The notes under the pieces are model-generated. The model did no database searches and was not told the origin of the DNA. It was given only the letters and a program-made list of their open reading frames with translations. Shown one piece after another: positions 15,001 through 33,721 of a DNA stretch of 64,000 nt (its first letter is position 1; the number at the start of each line of letters is the position of its first letter). A program made the translations under genes and the position numbers. The stretch is from Hydractinia symbiolongicarpus (lineage: Eukaryota > Cnidaria > Hydrozoa > Anthoathecata > Hydractiniidae). The stretch spans positions 9,114,001-9,178,000 of the forward strand of contig NC_079887.1 of assembly GCF_029227915.1 (NCBI RefSeq), given 5' to 3'.

Positions 15001-15174
15001 AAAATTGTTTGGTTCCTGCTGATATATTACACAGAAATATGTGTAAAATGGCATTAGTACCCCGAATAACGTACATCACAATAGTGTGATAGCTAAGTCG
15101 CTTACCAAGGAGAAAACGTTGGTTGTACATTCAGCTAGGAAATCTTCATTATTGAACGTCGAAAAGTTATTCAT
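86..15174 (-). CDS. MED13: Mediator complex subunit 13 (17 exons, 3' end off window)
   Basis: MED13 is the large nuclear subunit linking the CDK8/cyclin C kinase module to core Mediator; its Argonaute-like fold is known from the family. I traced these exons: 15174-15106, 11523-11265, 9919-9835, 9743-9657, 9413-9265, 8849-8613, 7797-7596, 7408-6779, 5960-5501, 5043-4750, 4401-3316, 2885-2705, 2605-2446, 2258-2036, 1620-1414, 953-706 and 225-86. All have GT-AG borders and compatible phases, giving about 1572 residues against roughly 2100-2200 in vertebrates. The N-terminal block (exons 1-6, residues 1-295) contains GLKWKKY, FVRLGKWF and LLAPYGLDAHLTG. The middle is disordered and has a PTPPSPP motif near residue 770. 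The C-terminal part contains HLEPYGGRRNIAYIV, VIYMVDPF and DEQWLIVTCTDQAGELHETS. The start was chosen because exon 1 supplies the conserved leader just before TDTRGLKWKKY. Oddity: two AT-hook-like GRPR motifs in exon 9. MED13 and MED13L cannot be told apart here. Confidence 0.93.
4618..4742 (-). mobile_element. Helitron-like non-autonomous element (copy A)
   Basis: A 125-bp copy of a family seen at least four times in this window. Read on the minus strand it starts TCTATATTATAATAC, continues into a GTCTG/CTGTC-rich stretch, and ends with a degraded GGATTTTTCC hairpin followed by CCAACTAA and then T. A TC start, a CTRR end with a nearby hairpin, and insertion between A and T are Helitron hallmarks. 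It lies in the MED13 intron, beginning only seven bases past the 5' splice site of the exon ending at 4750. There is no coding capacity. The family assignment is inferred from the termini. Confidence 0.6.
6030..6516 (-). pseudogene. LINE endonuclease (EEP/APE-type) fragment
   Basis: Minus-strand translation reads RPGEVVDMLERRAVDMFFVQ, followed after frame breaks by a VGSDSNGHV-like stretch. This matches the start of the apurinic-type endonuclease of RTE/CR1-like non-LTR retrotransposons, which typically have GEVV..L..R..D..C.QE and a later GGDFN.H.G motif. The catalytic glutamate position is altered (VQAV instead of VQE) and stops interrupt the frame, so it is dead. It sits in the MED13 intron between the exons ending at 6779 and starting at 5960. 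No reverse transcriptase was seen nearby. Confidence 0.6.
10305..10620. repeat. 53-bp tandem repeat, six units
   Basis: Six imperfect head-to-tail copies of about 53 bp share the core TTTTTTAGATCGCATTTTAA, then an AAGTTTAAAAACGAAAAG-like segment and GGCGATAGAAAT. They differ by point changes and a small deletion in unit five. The array lies in the 1.3-kb MED13 intron between the exons ending at 11265 and starting at 9919. No ORF or known family was recognised. Confidence 0.85.
11820..12035 (-). mobile_element. Fragment related to the TTAA-flanked MITE
   Basis: This intronic stretch contains, in reverse orientation, blocks shared with the complete element at 22760-23339: the 'tctagagcgaatttttacattctgtttgaagttt' block (positions 11845-11880 here), the 'caagtttgattcaatttg' block, and a poly-G stretch near 12000-12020. 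No complete terminal inverted repeats are visible, so it is a partial or diverged copy. Confidence 0.55.
12040..15105 (-). other. MED13 intron 1, no gene recognised
   Basis: This AT-rich remainder of the first MED13 intron holds no supported gene. Between about 12480 and 12760 there is a degenerate series of 'ggcc'-centred short repeats (AGGCCTTTT, GTCGGCCC, TTAGGCCTTTC). Several open frames of 60-90 codons at 13934-14740 lack domains or a plausible signal peptide. Confidence 0.5.
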
Positions 15175-17638
15175 AGTAACACATATTTTACTGAGTCACG
15201 AAATGTGACTATACCATAACAATTTATATATTTAGTAATACACCTAAAAGTAAAATAAACTTCTTCTAAAAATTTCTTGTTGTCGAGAAAAGAAAATGGC
15301 TGCTTTCCCTTCTCAGCGCGGTACCCAAATTCGTTACCAGACTCTTTTGCTATTTCTAAAAATTCCCCGAGACAGATTTGCCGGTTTCAGAAGATCGAAG
15401 TTGCATAATTGGATGGCGTATTATGATCACGTGTATTGTTTGGCATATTGTTATCGTGTCTGGATTAACAACGCTGTAAACAATAACATATTCTTTTATT
15501 TCTAAACATAAATTCCCCCGAAACGTTTTTACAAAAGGGAAGATTGTTTTCTGGGAAGTTGGAGGAAGGTTACCCAGAAGTTTTTTACCAAATAATAAAT
15601 ATTAAACAATACGAAGTATGGCGCGACAACATACATTTCATCAACCACAAAGGTTCTATTCGTAACATAAGTATTCAAATTTTTTGAAATATCTTATTAC
15701 GTAATTTGACTGACATTGTACACCAAATAATTTTTTATACAATTTTTTCCTGGAACGTTTAAAAGTGAAACATACAAGATACAGAATACTCTGTTGTTTT
15801 TATTTATCCAATCCAAGTTTGTTAAAAACCTTTTTATACTTTTTGATGCACGCTTGCTTTATAAACTCAACTCTCGGCGCCAACTGATTGCGGAAGGAAT
15901 CTCTTTTTGTCAACCATAACAGCAGCAAAAAAGACCCTGAATACTCTACTGTATGTTGTAAGAGTTTATTTTGGCGAAAGTGTATGTCAAGTTAAAAGCT
16001 AGAAAGCACTCTAGCTTTCCACAATGTCCTCAATTATGGGCAATTCAGCATGGATGGAACCTAAAATTTGGGATAGATTGGGGCATAGTCAGCAAAAAAT
16101 ATTGTAAGGGCATAAACTTAAAGTTTATTTTTCTTTGACGCTGCGACCTTTTCTCGGACATCCCAATTTCTTGAAGCAGTATAATAGAAATAGGCAGACT
16201 TTCAATTACTATTAGAGAAAAGAAGAGAAAGAGAATTGTTGCCATTCGCAAAGGATTTTCCCCTGCAAATAAAGTAAATTTTGATTTTGGCGAAATTTTT
16301 TACGCGAAATTTGTCCAAAATTAAAATTTGAGAAAGTTTTTGCTGAAGTGTCTATCCGTAAAGTAGCGGACCTATTATTAAGATTACAGATCACTCAATT
16401 ATCTTTAAAGTATCTACTAACTTCGAAATTCTGCATTTCATTCCACTAATTTACCTATGTACAGCATTGTAGTCTACGAAATATGATGGTAGACTTTGCG
16501 GTGATGCGCTGTTCAAAGTATAAATGCAAATTATTCATTAATACATAGATTTATTTATGGTTAAGTCAACACTGATTTTAGCGCGAATCTAAATTAATAA
16601 TTCAATAAGATCTCCTTGGGAAAAACCTTGTGAACCTTGGAAGATTCATTTATTTTGTATCTGTAGCATGTTACTTTTACGTTGGTCTACTTCCCCTAAC
16701 GTAGCTAAATGAAGATTACCTGGCCATACGATAGTTGCTCTTCCTTATATCGGGACGCCGAAGAGACAGCAGGCGGCGGCAAGTATTCCGGGTTGTTGTA
16801 CTTTGCATAACGACAGAACAACTATGTGACCTAATTTTATATTTTCTATCATAAGAATTAGTTATAGCAAAAAGTACGATTCTTCTCGTCGTCAAATTGT
16901 TCAAACAGGTGAAATGTGATTACGTTCGGAACATTCAAATTAGTTGCACTCGCTTTTTATCGTCAAAAAAACAATAAAAAGTCATTAAAACGTGAAGAGC
17001 TAGGTGTCAAAATACCAAAAGGGGGTATGGGGAAAAAGACAAAAACCAAAAAAAATAAAAAATCTACTTTTGCGAATCTCCGCAGGTAATAAATTTTCGC
17101 CATCTTCTCCAAAATGATCGCGCCGAAACCCGATAATTTCTAGCGTCTAATTTTCGAAGATTAAAGAAAACCTAACCCGAAGCACGCTTCCCCTATATAA
17201 AACCTCCGGCATATTTAACAAGTGGGACTTATCAGAAGATTTGAGGGAGGTCGCTCATAAAAGTCGATATGAGAGGGCTTGGATGAAAAATTAACCGAAA
17301 CTGCTCCGCCAGAAAACAGGTCTTTCCTAGTAATTCCTAGACTGTTTTTTTAACATTAAAAGTTTGCAAGCTAAGTCATATTTAGATAATAAATTTTAAA
17401 TTTGTTCTATATTTTTTAATGGTTCAATTGGAAGCCCATCAGCTTCACCAGTTTCTGTTTATATGTATATATATAAAATAATAAAAAAACAACAACAGAA
17501 AAAAAAAGCAAAACAAAAAAGAGAAAACCAAACAACTTAAAAGGGAATGTTTTAATCTCCTTCCCAGTTGTCATGAAGCAACCACTATATTGACGCAGTT
17601 TATGCTAAAATCTCACACATCTTCATGTGTATCAAATA
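15175..17638. other. Intergenic, MED13 upstream region
   Basis: About 2.5 kb between the MED13 start codon and the 3' end of the next gene, which is also on the minus strand. It should contain the MED13 promoter and 5' UTR just right of 15174, but I see no TATA box or other defining element. Short 'gcgaaatttt' repeats near 16290-16320 look like old transposon debris. No coding exon was recognised. Confidence 0.5.
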
Positions 17639-26262
<8,624 letters not shown>

Positions 26263-26482
26263 ATTGTGATTAATGTCTAAAAATAAAGTTGATTAGAATA
26301 CAACTCCATACAACTCCATGTATATACAAGTTTATTAAAAAAACTTGACATGACATTTCAGCATAACACATACAAATTTTTTTGATACACATGCATACTC
26401 TGCATTTTAAAGATCTCTAGAAATTGCGCACAGCGAATTAAAAAAAGAAAACATTTTACTGTTCTGAATAATCAAAGGCATT

Positions 26483-26516
<34 letters not shown>

Positions 26517-26918
26517 TATGATTAAAATTTAAAAATATTATGATTCGAAGAAACAAAAATGTCATGGTGGTGGACCAACAGTTCACCACAGGTTTCTGAA
26601 GTAAGTACTAATACCTTGTTGAGAGGCTTGGCTTTGATTGTATTTAGTATTCAAGTGTCAACAAAGATGGCTACTAGCATCATTGAAGGATATACTTTAG
26701 AAACTCAATGTTCTTCCAAACCTAGAATGGTAGACTACTGAAAAGTGTGGTCACAGGGCATAAACACTATGGGCCCTCAAAGTAACTAACCAATACTGTT
26801 GTAGATCCAGGCCCCTAAGATTGCCTTGCCTACCTATAAAATGGGAGTAGCTAAAGTCAAGTCAACTAGTTTCCATCATCATATTTTGATAATAGTTGGT
26901 TTGGATGTTGGGCTTCCT
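26263..26918. other. Intergenic, upstream of the membrane-protein gene
   Basis: About 650 bp to the right of the start codon at 26262, presumably holding its promoter. The only recognised structure is a short (TAA)n microsatellite at about 26482-26513. A 60-codon open frame at 26559 has no recognisable features. Confidence 0.5.
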
Positions 26919-27377
26919 TGGATGGATGGATGGATGGATGGATGGATGGATGGATGGATGGATGGATGGATGGATGGATGGATGGATGGATGGATGGATG
27001 GATGGATGGATGGATGGATGGATGGATGGATGGATGGATGGATGTGCATATTTTACATGGCTAGCCTCACAAATATCGAGGGATATACCCTGTCTATTAT
27101 TTCCAGGAGGGGCCATGGTTTAAATGGAGAGTCCTAGAGTATTTAATGCTCATTTTGAGAGACGCAGACCCAATTAGGGCCCGCGCTCTACTAGACAACT
27201 CCCGGCAACATCCAACGGCCCACACAGTGTGCCATCTTCCCAATTTCCCTCACATGGCTTGGGTTAACCCGGGGCTATGGTAACATTCACTCGCCCATGT
27301 TGAATCGCCGTCAAGAGGAATCGAACCCCGGTCTCCCGCCCAGAGTACGAGAGCTATAACCACTAATCTACGGCACC
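26919..27377 (-). mobile_element. tRNA-derived SINE, copy 1, with (ATCC)n tail
   Basis: Read on the minus strand it begins GGTGCCGTAGATTAGTGG (box A-like), has GGGTTCGATTCC (box B), a conserved body (CATGTGAGGGAAATTGGG, CACACTGTGTGGGC, TTGGGTCTGCG-like) and the end CCATGTAAAATATGCACATC. It then runs into a 126-bp tetranucleotide tail (26919-27044 as GGAT repeats on the plus strand). Copies 2 and 3 are at 30791-31063 and 35422-35794. Expansion of the last tetranucleotide as the tail is typical of SINE ends. Confidence 0.8.
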
Positions 27378-27679
27378 ATATGAAATGATAGACAAATGCC
27401 GTAATCATAATGTTCTTGTAGTGAAACTTTCATAAATACAATACAGTGCCGATCGCGAGTAAAGCTACACATTTTCGAGAGTAAGAGTACAAAAATAAAA
27501 CAGTGAGAGTGCGAGTAATTCACTCCCGAGTACAACGCGAGTACAACTAAAATGATATTACTCGCATTTTTGTTAATCATACTCTCAATGATTAATTATA
27601 TTTTTACTCGCAAGTGTACTCACATAAGTACAGTTTTTAAAGTCAAAGTAATACGCGCGTGAACACATTTAATTTTTTT

Positions 27680-27920
27680 GCGAGAGATATTAAATTGTAA
27701 ACGTTAAAAAAATCAAGTTAAAAAAATTAAACTTTTTTTGCGAGAGATAATAAATTGTAAACTTTAAAAAAATTAGGTTAAAAAAATTAAACTTTTTTTG
27801 CGAGAGATATTAAATTGTAAACTTTAAAAAAAATTAAGTTAAAAAAATTAAACTTTTCTTGCGAGAGATATTATATTGTAAACTTTAAAAAAATTAAGTT
27901 AAAAAAATTAAACTTTAATT
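27680..27920 (+). repeat. 60-bp tandem repeat, four units
   Basis: Units start at GCGAGAGATATTAAATTG at 27680, 27740, 27800 and 27861. Each is followed by a run of AAAAAAATTAAACTTT-like sequence. The array lies between the left TIR and the BEN ORF, where a promoter would be expected. Each unit carries one GCGAGAG motif resembling the subterminal motifs. Confidence 0.85.
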
Positions 27921-28220
27921 TTAAATAGTGAAAAAGACTGTGTTGTTTAGAAAGTAAAACAAATTTATTGTGGCATAAAAAAACTGAGAGTAAGAGATTA
28001 CATGTTTTTTTTTAATTTTTTTTTTGCCTATTAATAAAAAGTCTGTGCCCAGAACTACGTTTCAATATCATCAAAAACATTGAGGATAAAAAGAGAAAAA
28101 ACAAACAACAACAAAAGTATAGTAAAAAATGTATTAGTTGTTAAAATGAAAGTATATATACAAATAACTTTTACCGTTCAGTTTGAATGTTCAGTTTTAT
28201 TACATAAAAAACTAAAGGCG

Positions 28221-28625
28221 ATGCAGAGGACGAATATTGATGATGACGATTTTCAAATAAATGAAAGATTAAATAGAAAAAAATACAAGGTGGACACAGC
28301 TCCTACTATAGAAATTCCGACCGAATTCTGGCCGATAGCCAATGAAGTGAGACAAGGGGCGACATCTTTCAAAAACTTTAGCTATCTGTTGCTGGCTAAA
28401 TTATTTGACCACAAGGAGCTTGTAGGAAGAAATTGTCGAGGAGTTAAAAAACCTGCGATTGATGGCTACAAACAAGATATTGTTAAAGCTTTTTGTTGGA
28501 AGTTTTATCCAACCAACATGGCTGCACCGGGTGCATGGAGGGACTGTCAACGTGCAATTGATGAATTTATACGACGTAGCAACAGAACAAAGAAAAATTA
28601 TAAATCATGCATGTTGCAGTCATAA
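28221..28625 (+). CDS. BEN-domain-like protein in the TIR element
   Basis: 134 residues from the ATG at 28221; an in-frame ATG at 28146 would add 25 residues rich in hydrophobics. The N-terminus is acidic then basic (DDDD, RLNRKKYK). Residues ~55-122 fit the BEN domain pattern, a DNA-binding fold of insulator and repressor proteins: LLLAKLFDHKELVGRN, a Gly turn, a KPAID start to helix 2, an aromatic-rich FCWKFYP, then W106, C109, A112-I113 and a basic RRSNR end. The frame is intact in the middle of an element whose TIRs are also intact, implying recent selection or a young insertion. Role inferred: binding to element ends or target chromatin. BEN identity is by eye. Confidence 0.6.
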   Translation: MQRTNIDDDDFQINERLNRKKYKVDTAPTIEIPTEFWPIANEVRQGATSFKNFSYLLLAKLFDHKELVGRNCRGVKKPAIDGYKQDIVKAFCWKFYPTNMAAPGAWRDCQRAIDEFIRRSNRTKKNYKSCMLQS

Positions 28626-29330
28626 AACTCTTTCAGTTAATAACTTTTTTGTAAATATTTTTTTAGATGTAAATATTTTTTATTTTTAGATTTTTTTAAA
28701 AAAATATATCATTAAACATTAAACTGTTTTTTTTTATAAAAAAAATCCCTCACGTTATTTTGTTGCTTCGATCTTTAAACATCCCAACAAAAACAAAAAG
28801 ATAACAAGCTTAGTGACGTCCTGTTTCTACGGCGATATTTTAAAATTATACAGATTGTTGTCTGAGTTATAAAGCAATGTTTGTTGAAAAATATTCAGAA
28901 AGCAAAGTCTGCATGTGGCAATTGATCACCATAACTATAATTAGATATCATTCTGACTCTGTGTTTGCGAAAGAACATGCTGGAAGTGATTTCACATAAC
29001 GAAAGTAGCGAAAGCATTTAAAGAAGAGACACAAAAGTTGAACTTAAAAATTTATTTTTTAATTATAAACTAAATTAAAAAAAAATTAAATGGTGAATTA
29101 AAATTAATGTCTTATGTTTTTCTTTAATATAACTCGCGAGTAACATGATATATTTTTTTAAAGATTTACTCGCGGGTAGTTTAATTATTGCGTACTCGCG
29201 TTATTAAAAAGATTACTCTCGTTTATTTTACTCGCACTCGCATTGTACTCTCACTCTGAACTATTTTACTCGCATTTATTTGCACTCGTACTCTCAAAGA
29301 TGTGTAGCTTTACTCGCGATCGGCACTGTA

Positions 29331-30790
29331 CTGGATTTTTCAAGGAATTCTTCTTTTTTTTAGTCAAATTTTTAATATGTTTTAGATAGATATTGCTTAA
29401 TCTTTGTCATTCTGCGACATTTAAAAGCCGATTTTGCTTGTAAATTCTGGTCCATATGATTTCTAATGTGAAGGTTTGACCGTGAAAAGTCCACTTATAC
29501 CCTAATCAGAGAGCAACAAAGGGAAACATTCTGTTCGCAAGAATTTGTTAAAAAATTATAAGGGAAACTTAACAGCAAAGGTTGCTAGCGCAAGATGAAA
29601 AAATTGAATTCGTTTTGTGATTTAATTACTATTTCCAATTCTCAACATGGTAACTGTATCCATATCTGTACTTCATCCGGAACTGAGAACGACTGTACTA
29701 AAAATTTCCCACATTGAACTTCTTCTGCAATGATGAAGACAACAGTAAACTGAGCTACTTTTTCCTTCAGCTTTTGAAGAAAGTGACCCTAAGTCGAGCA
29801 TTTATGGTATATAGAGTGTTCTACAATAAAGAAAGTTAAATATAGCTACATACATTTTATCTACAAAACACAACAAGCTTGTATACTCTTTCGTTTTATG
29901 TCAGCAACCCGTAAACAATTTCTTATTCTAGAGTAGTACCGCTACTCGGTCGCTGTTTCCTTAAAACGATAGCAGAACTTACGACTCTAGGTGCAAATGG
30001 TTTCCGCCCATTTGCTACGTACAGGGTACCTCATATTCAGGCGCAACCCGATAAGACATTTTGACAAATAGGAATATTATATCGATTAATAGGATAAATT
30101 TTTGCGGGGATTTAATTTCGCGCATTTCGCGGATTTGGGTACTATCCACGAAAATATGTCCCTTCGAAAATTTAGAAACAGGCTATCCGCGAAAATTTTG
30201 AAAAATTGCTCGATCCGCGAAATTTTAAAATTTTCTGTTTCTTTGTTTTCAAAGTCTGAGGTTTCCTTTTTTGTAGGCTTAATTAATTAACCGAGTACTG
30301 AAGATGAAAGGACAAGGGAAAAGGTCTCGAATCAGTTGACCCTTTCAAGGATATTAATCCTTTGCTCCCAGCTTCTAATGCAGATGATCAACCGAATTTG
30401 AGTTCTCTTTCCAGCCTTACGGATGAACAATTGAAAGCTTCTCACACTCCAAGAAGTGAAATAGTAGTGAATGTAACGAATGAAGAATCAGCTTTTTTTA
30501 AATCAATTAGAATTTCATTTTGTTTTTTATCTAGTTGTGCTTATTCTACCTGACGTTACAGTTGTGTTGAAAGAGCTTTGAACTAAAATGCAAAACTACA
30601 TTTTGTTTTGGTCGGTGTAGAATTGACCAGTGTAACGAGGGTTGATGAGATAGTGCCATTTGGCCCAAACGCTTTATACAACTTATTTTGCTTTCTTCAA
30701 AAATTGCTATTATGACCTCATCTGCGAAAATAAGTCCCCGGGAAATGCTAAAATTTCGCGGATAAGCTTTTAACATTTTAAAGAAGTTTT
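29331..30790. other. Intergenic with inverted 'ccgcgaaatttt' blocks
   Basis: No gene recognised. Blocks at 30165-30235 (ATCCGCGAAATTTTAAAA) and inverted at 30735-30770 (AAATTTCGCGGATAA) suggest the ends of an old TIR element of about 600-700 bp. The open frame at 30362-30553 between them has no recognisable domain. Confidence 0.4.
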
Positions 30791-31063
30791 GGCGCCGTAG
30801 TGGTTACTCTCGCACTTTGCTCCAATGAATAAAATGTTACTGTGGCAAGGGTTAACTCAAGCCATGTAAGGGGAATTGGGGAGATGACACACTGTGTGGG
30901 CTATTGGAAGTTGCACAGAGTTGACTAGTAGAGCGCGGACCCTTATTGGGTCTGTGTAGCTTAAAATAAGCATTACATACTCTAGGACTCCCCATACAAG
31001 CCATGGATCTCGTGGAAAAAATAGACAGGTTGTCTATGTAAAATATGCACATCTATCTATCTA
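30791..31063 (+). mobile_element. tRNA-derived SINE, copy 2, with (TATC)n tail
   Basis: Begins GGCGCCGTAGTGGTTACTC and shares the family body (GGGTTAACTCAAGCCATGT, GATGACACACTGTGTGGGC, TAGTAGAGCGCGGACC) and the end TGTAAAATATGCACATC, followed by CTATCTATCTA. It lacks about 50-60 bp, including box B, relative to copy 1, so it can no longer be transcribed from its own promoter. Confidence 0.75.
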
Positions 31064-31139
31064 ATATGTCGAAACGCTTTAAAATTACACCTATTAGCCA
31101 ACATCATACCCAGGACATTTTTTATCTTTTCTGGCATCA

Positions 31140-33110
31140 ATACGGCAATACTAAAATGTTCGTGTCGTCGTCCTTTGGTTTATAAATTTTTTGTTTATAA
31201 ATTTTTTTGAAGTTATTATTTCGGTTTGCCTGTTCAGTATCCATATTATTGCGGAAAGTTTATCATATCTTGAACATGATAGTTTAATAGGTGACGTTTC
31301 GGGACACCCTTCCCCCATCATCAGGCAAAGTAAAATGATGTTGAGCATCTATTACTATAACAGCGGAGAATCGAAATTCAAAAAAAATTATTAATCAGGA
31401 ACAAGCTGTTAATTACAGTTAATTACGGTAATTAACATTTTTGGACCTAGATGGAAATAGCTGGATGGAAATAGTAGGGCTGGTAACCAAACCTCAGGAA
31501 GTTGATAACATTTATATGTTTGTCACGTTCATGGTTCTACACTGTTTGTGGTTGTTCTGAATTCTCTGTTAATGATTTCCTGCCTGTTTCAATTAAACTG
31601 AAGTCTTCTGCTCCAGCTGTGATCCGAATTTCGTCTTTCTTCACATCTCCGTTTGTCACTGCGCGCATGTATTCTAAAACTTGTTGCTTGAATTTTCGCA
31701 TATGTACATTGCATCACAATTTTTTCACAGGATATCTTAAAGAACATTGCTTTCTTCTTCTAGGTTAATTTTGTCTTTTGGTTTAGACAAAGTGCTTCGT
31801 AGGGTGTCTTTAGAGTTAAGATAACATTTGATCTTGTGTTGCTTTAAAACTCGACGAAGCATCTCGCTGGTACCTGGCACGAAGGGTAGGAATGCTGCTA
31901 CGAAAACATTCCTCTAATGTTTCCCTGTTTTTCTCGGTTGCATCTTCTCTTCATTCTTTTTTCTACTTGCGTGGACTTTATCACTGTCTCCCTTTGCGAT
32001 TAATGTATTTCTTACACGTCGAATTTCTTCTTTCCTCTCCTTTTTGTCACTACGCTGTTGGCACGATTCAGTAATGAAGATGTGACACTTTCTTTGCAAG
32101 ATTTCTGATGGTTTGATTCGAACTTAAGTTACTAGTCCGTGTGTGTTGGTTTACAATACACTGAAACTGAAATGGTACCATTCTTGCGGTTGACGAAAGT
32201 CTCTAGGAAAGCGATGCTTCCATCTTGTTTAAGCTTAACAGTGAATTTGATTTGACGATGGAGACCGCTGCTGTGTTCATGGAACTCTTCTAGATGGAAT
32301 ATTTTGATTGTGGTGAATACGTCGTCTACAATTTTTTCCCAACTTTTGGACGTCTGTCTTATGTGACTGTGTCATGTGCTTGCATGTATATTTCTGTAAC
32401 TACCGATGATGCAGGCCCTCCCATGGCACTCCGTCTGTTTGAGTGTTGAGGTTTTTATTAAACAAATACCATGTTATAGTCAAAACAATTTCAACCAAAC
32501 GCAGAACCAGATGGTACTAGAATCTTCGTCTTTTCACCAAATATCGCATTGTTTTTCATAAAATCTTTAATAATGTTCAAGGTGTATTTTATGGAAACAT
32601 TTTTGTAGATGATGCAACATTAAATGATACCATGCATTCTTCATCTGCTATCTTTATTTCTCTGATGTATTCCGAGAATTCTATTGAGTTTTTGTTTTGG
32701 TCACTGACTGTAAATTTGCTGAGGAGGAGGCAACAAATTTTGATTAGTGGTGGTCCGTCACAAGACTTCAGTCGAGAATACTTCTTATCGTCGATGTATT
32801 TTTTTCTCTTTAACTCCATTAAGATGGTTCCTGGGTTTTTGTTTGATGACTTCTGTAAGATCCTTTGTCCAGTTTTAAGGCAACACAAGATCAAGTATAT
32901 TCTTAACTCTAAAGACACCCTATGAAACACTTTATCTAAAAAAAAGACAAAATCAACCTGGAAGAACAAAGCAATGTTGTTTACGAAATCTCGTATAGAG
33001 ATCGTGAAGAAAGACGAAACTTGAGTAGAAGTCATCGATTTAATTGGGATGGGAAGAAAATCTATGACAGGGATTCCAGAACAACGGCTAGCCATCAACA
33101 GTACAGAACG
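31140..33110 (-). pseudogene. Penelope-like element remnant (RT and linker), rearranged
   Basis: On the minus strand 32870-32590 encodes a reverse-transcriptase start (PGTILMELKRKKYIDDK, then YSRLKSCDGPP and DEECMVSF), which matches the Penelope-like family. Further left, the frame-broken remainder includes a basic region (32099-31914) and the segment RVLKQHKIKCYLNSKDTLRS (31860-31790), followed by a degraded GIY-YIG-side tail to about 31480. The same HKIK-YLNSKDTL segment also appears on the plus strand at 32880-33090, so part of the element is present in inverted orientation. Many stops and frameshifts show it is dead. Confidence 0.65.
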
Positions 33111-33721
33111 TGACTAACACATGCATAGCATCTTATAAGTCCAAGCAAGATGAAGAGAAAAACAAGGCAGAGGTTTCTCGACCGCACGGCTCTTTTTGGT
33201 TTAGCGGTTTTAGTTATTTATGGTATCTCGACTGACAAATTCTAATAAGTAATTCCTCACCTTAAACTTTTCATTTTGTTGTTTATGACCTTAAATCGAT
33301 TTTGTTAAATAAACCTCCTGGGTTAATTGTTCATTTATATTATATACCTCTTTTTAAACACAAAATTGTGACTATGGCTATTGCTTTACAAGTTTCTTCG
33401 TTTTTTGAACGATTGAAGGGTCATGTTTCTTTTATAAAACGTTGCTTATAAAACAGCAAAATAATGATGCGTTTATATTCAAAGCTTAAGCAAATAAAAA
33501 GAAAAAATACATTTGTTAAGAACGTTCTTCCACCATCAGTGTTTTTTTAATGTCAAAAGGAAAATGATAGCGAAAATGACAGCGAACTAAAACTAATTAC
33601 AAAAAAATTTAACGCCCGCTACTATACAACCTTGTACATAGTGTTCGAGACAATCTTCATTGACGTTATTCGCTGGCTTGCCAATATTTTAGAGCGGATC
33701 GAGCTGGGGTGACAAGTAGAA
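33111..33721. other. Intergenic, COX6A upstream region
   Basis: About 600 bp between the Penelope-like remnant and the COX6A start codon. It should hold the promoter and 5' UTR, but no TATA box or other motif stands out, as expected for a housekeeping gene. Confidence 0.45.

Larger units (their letters stand above)
27444..29328 (+). mobile_element. TIR transposon encoding a BEN-domain-like protein
   Basis: An 1885-bp element flanked by TA (27442-27443 and 29329-29330). Its first bases, CAGTGCCGATCGCGAGTAAA and the next nine, are matched exactly in inverted form at the right end; similarity decays over the next ~20 bp. Beyond the TIRs both ends carry many short ACTCGC/GCGAGT and ACTCTC/GAGAGT motifs in both orientations. 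Inside are a 60-bp tandem array (27680-27920) and one ORF (28221-28625). A TA target site suggests the IS630/Tc1/mariner/pogo group or another TA-specific superfamily. No DDE transposase is visible, so it is probably mobilised in trans. The agreement of both ends makes the boundaries firm. Confidence 0.88.

Noticed and set aside
15296-15505. 69-codon ORF divergent from MED13
   Set aside because: No domain, signal peptide or repeat support; tail is low complexity.
26826-27137. Open frames with repeated Trp-Met-Asp-Gly or Ser-Ile-His-Pro units
   Set aside because: These translate the GGAT-repeat tail of SINE copy 1, in every frame and on both strands.
27680-27920. CRISPR-like array
   Set aside because: Units are contiguous tandem repeats without unique spacers, in eukaryotic DNA.
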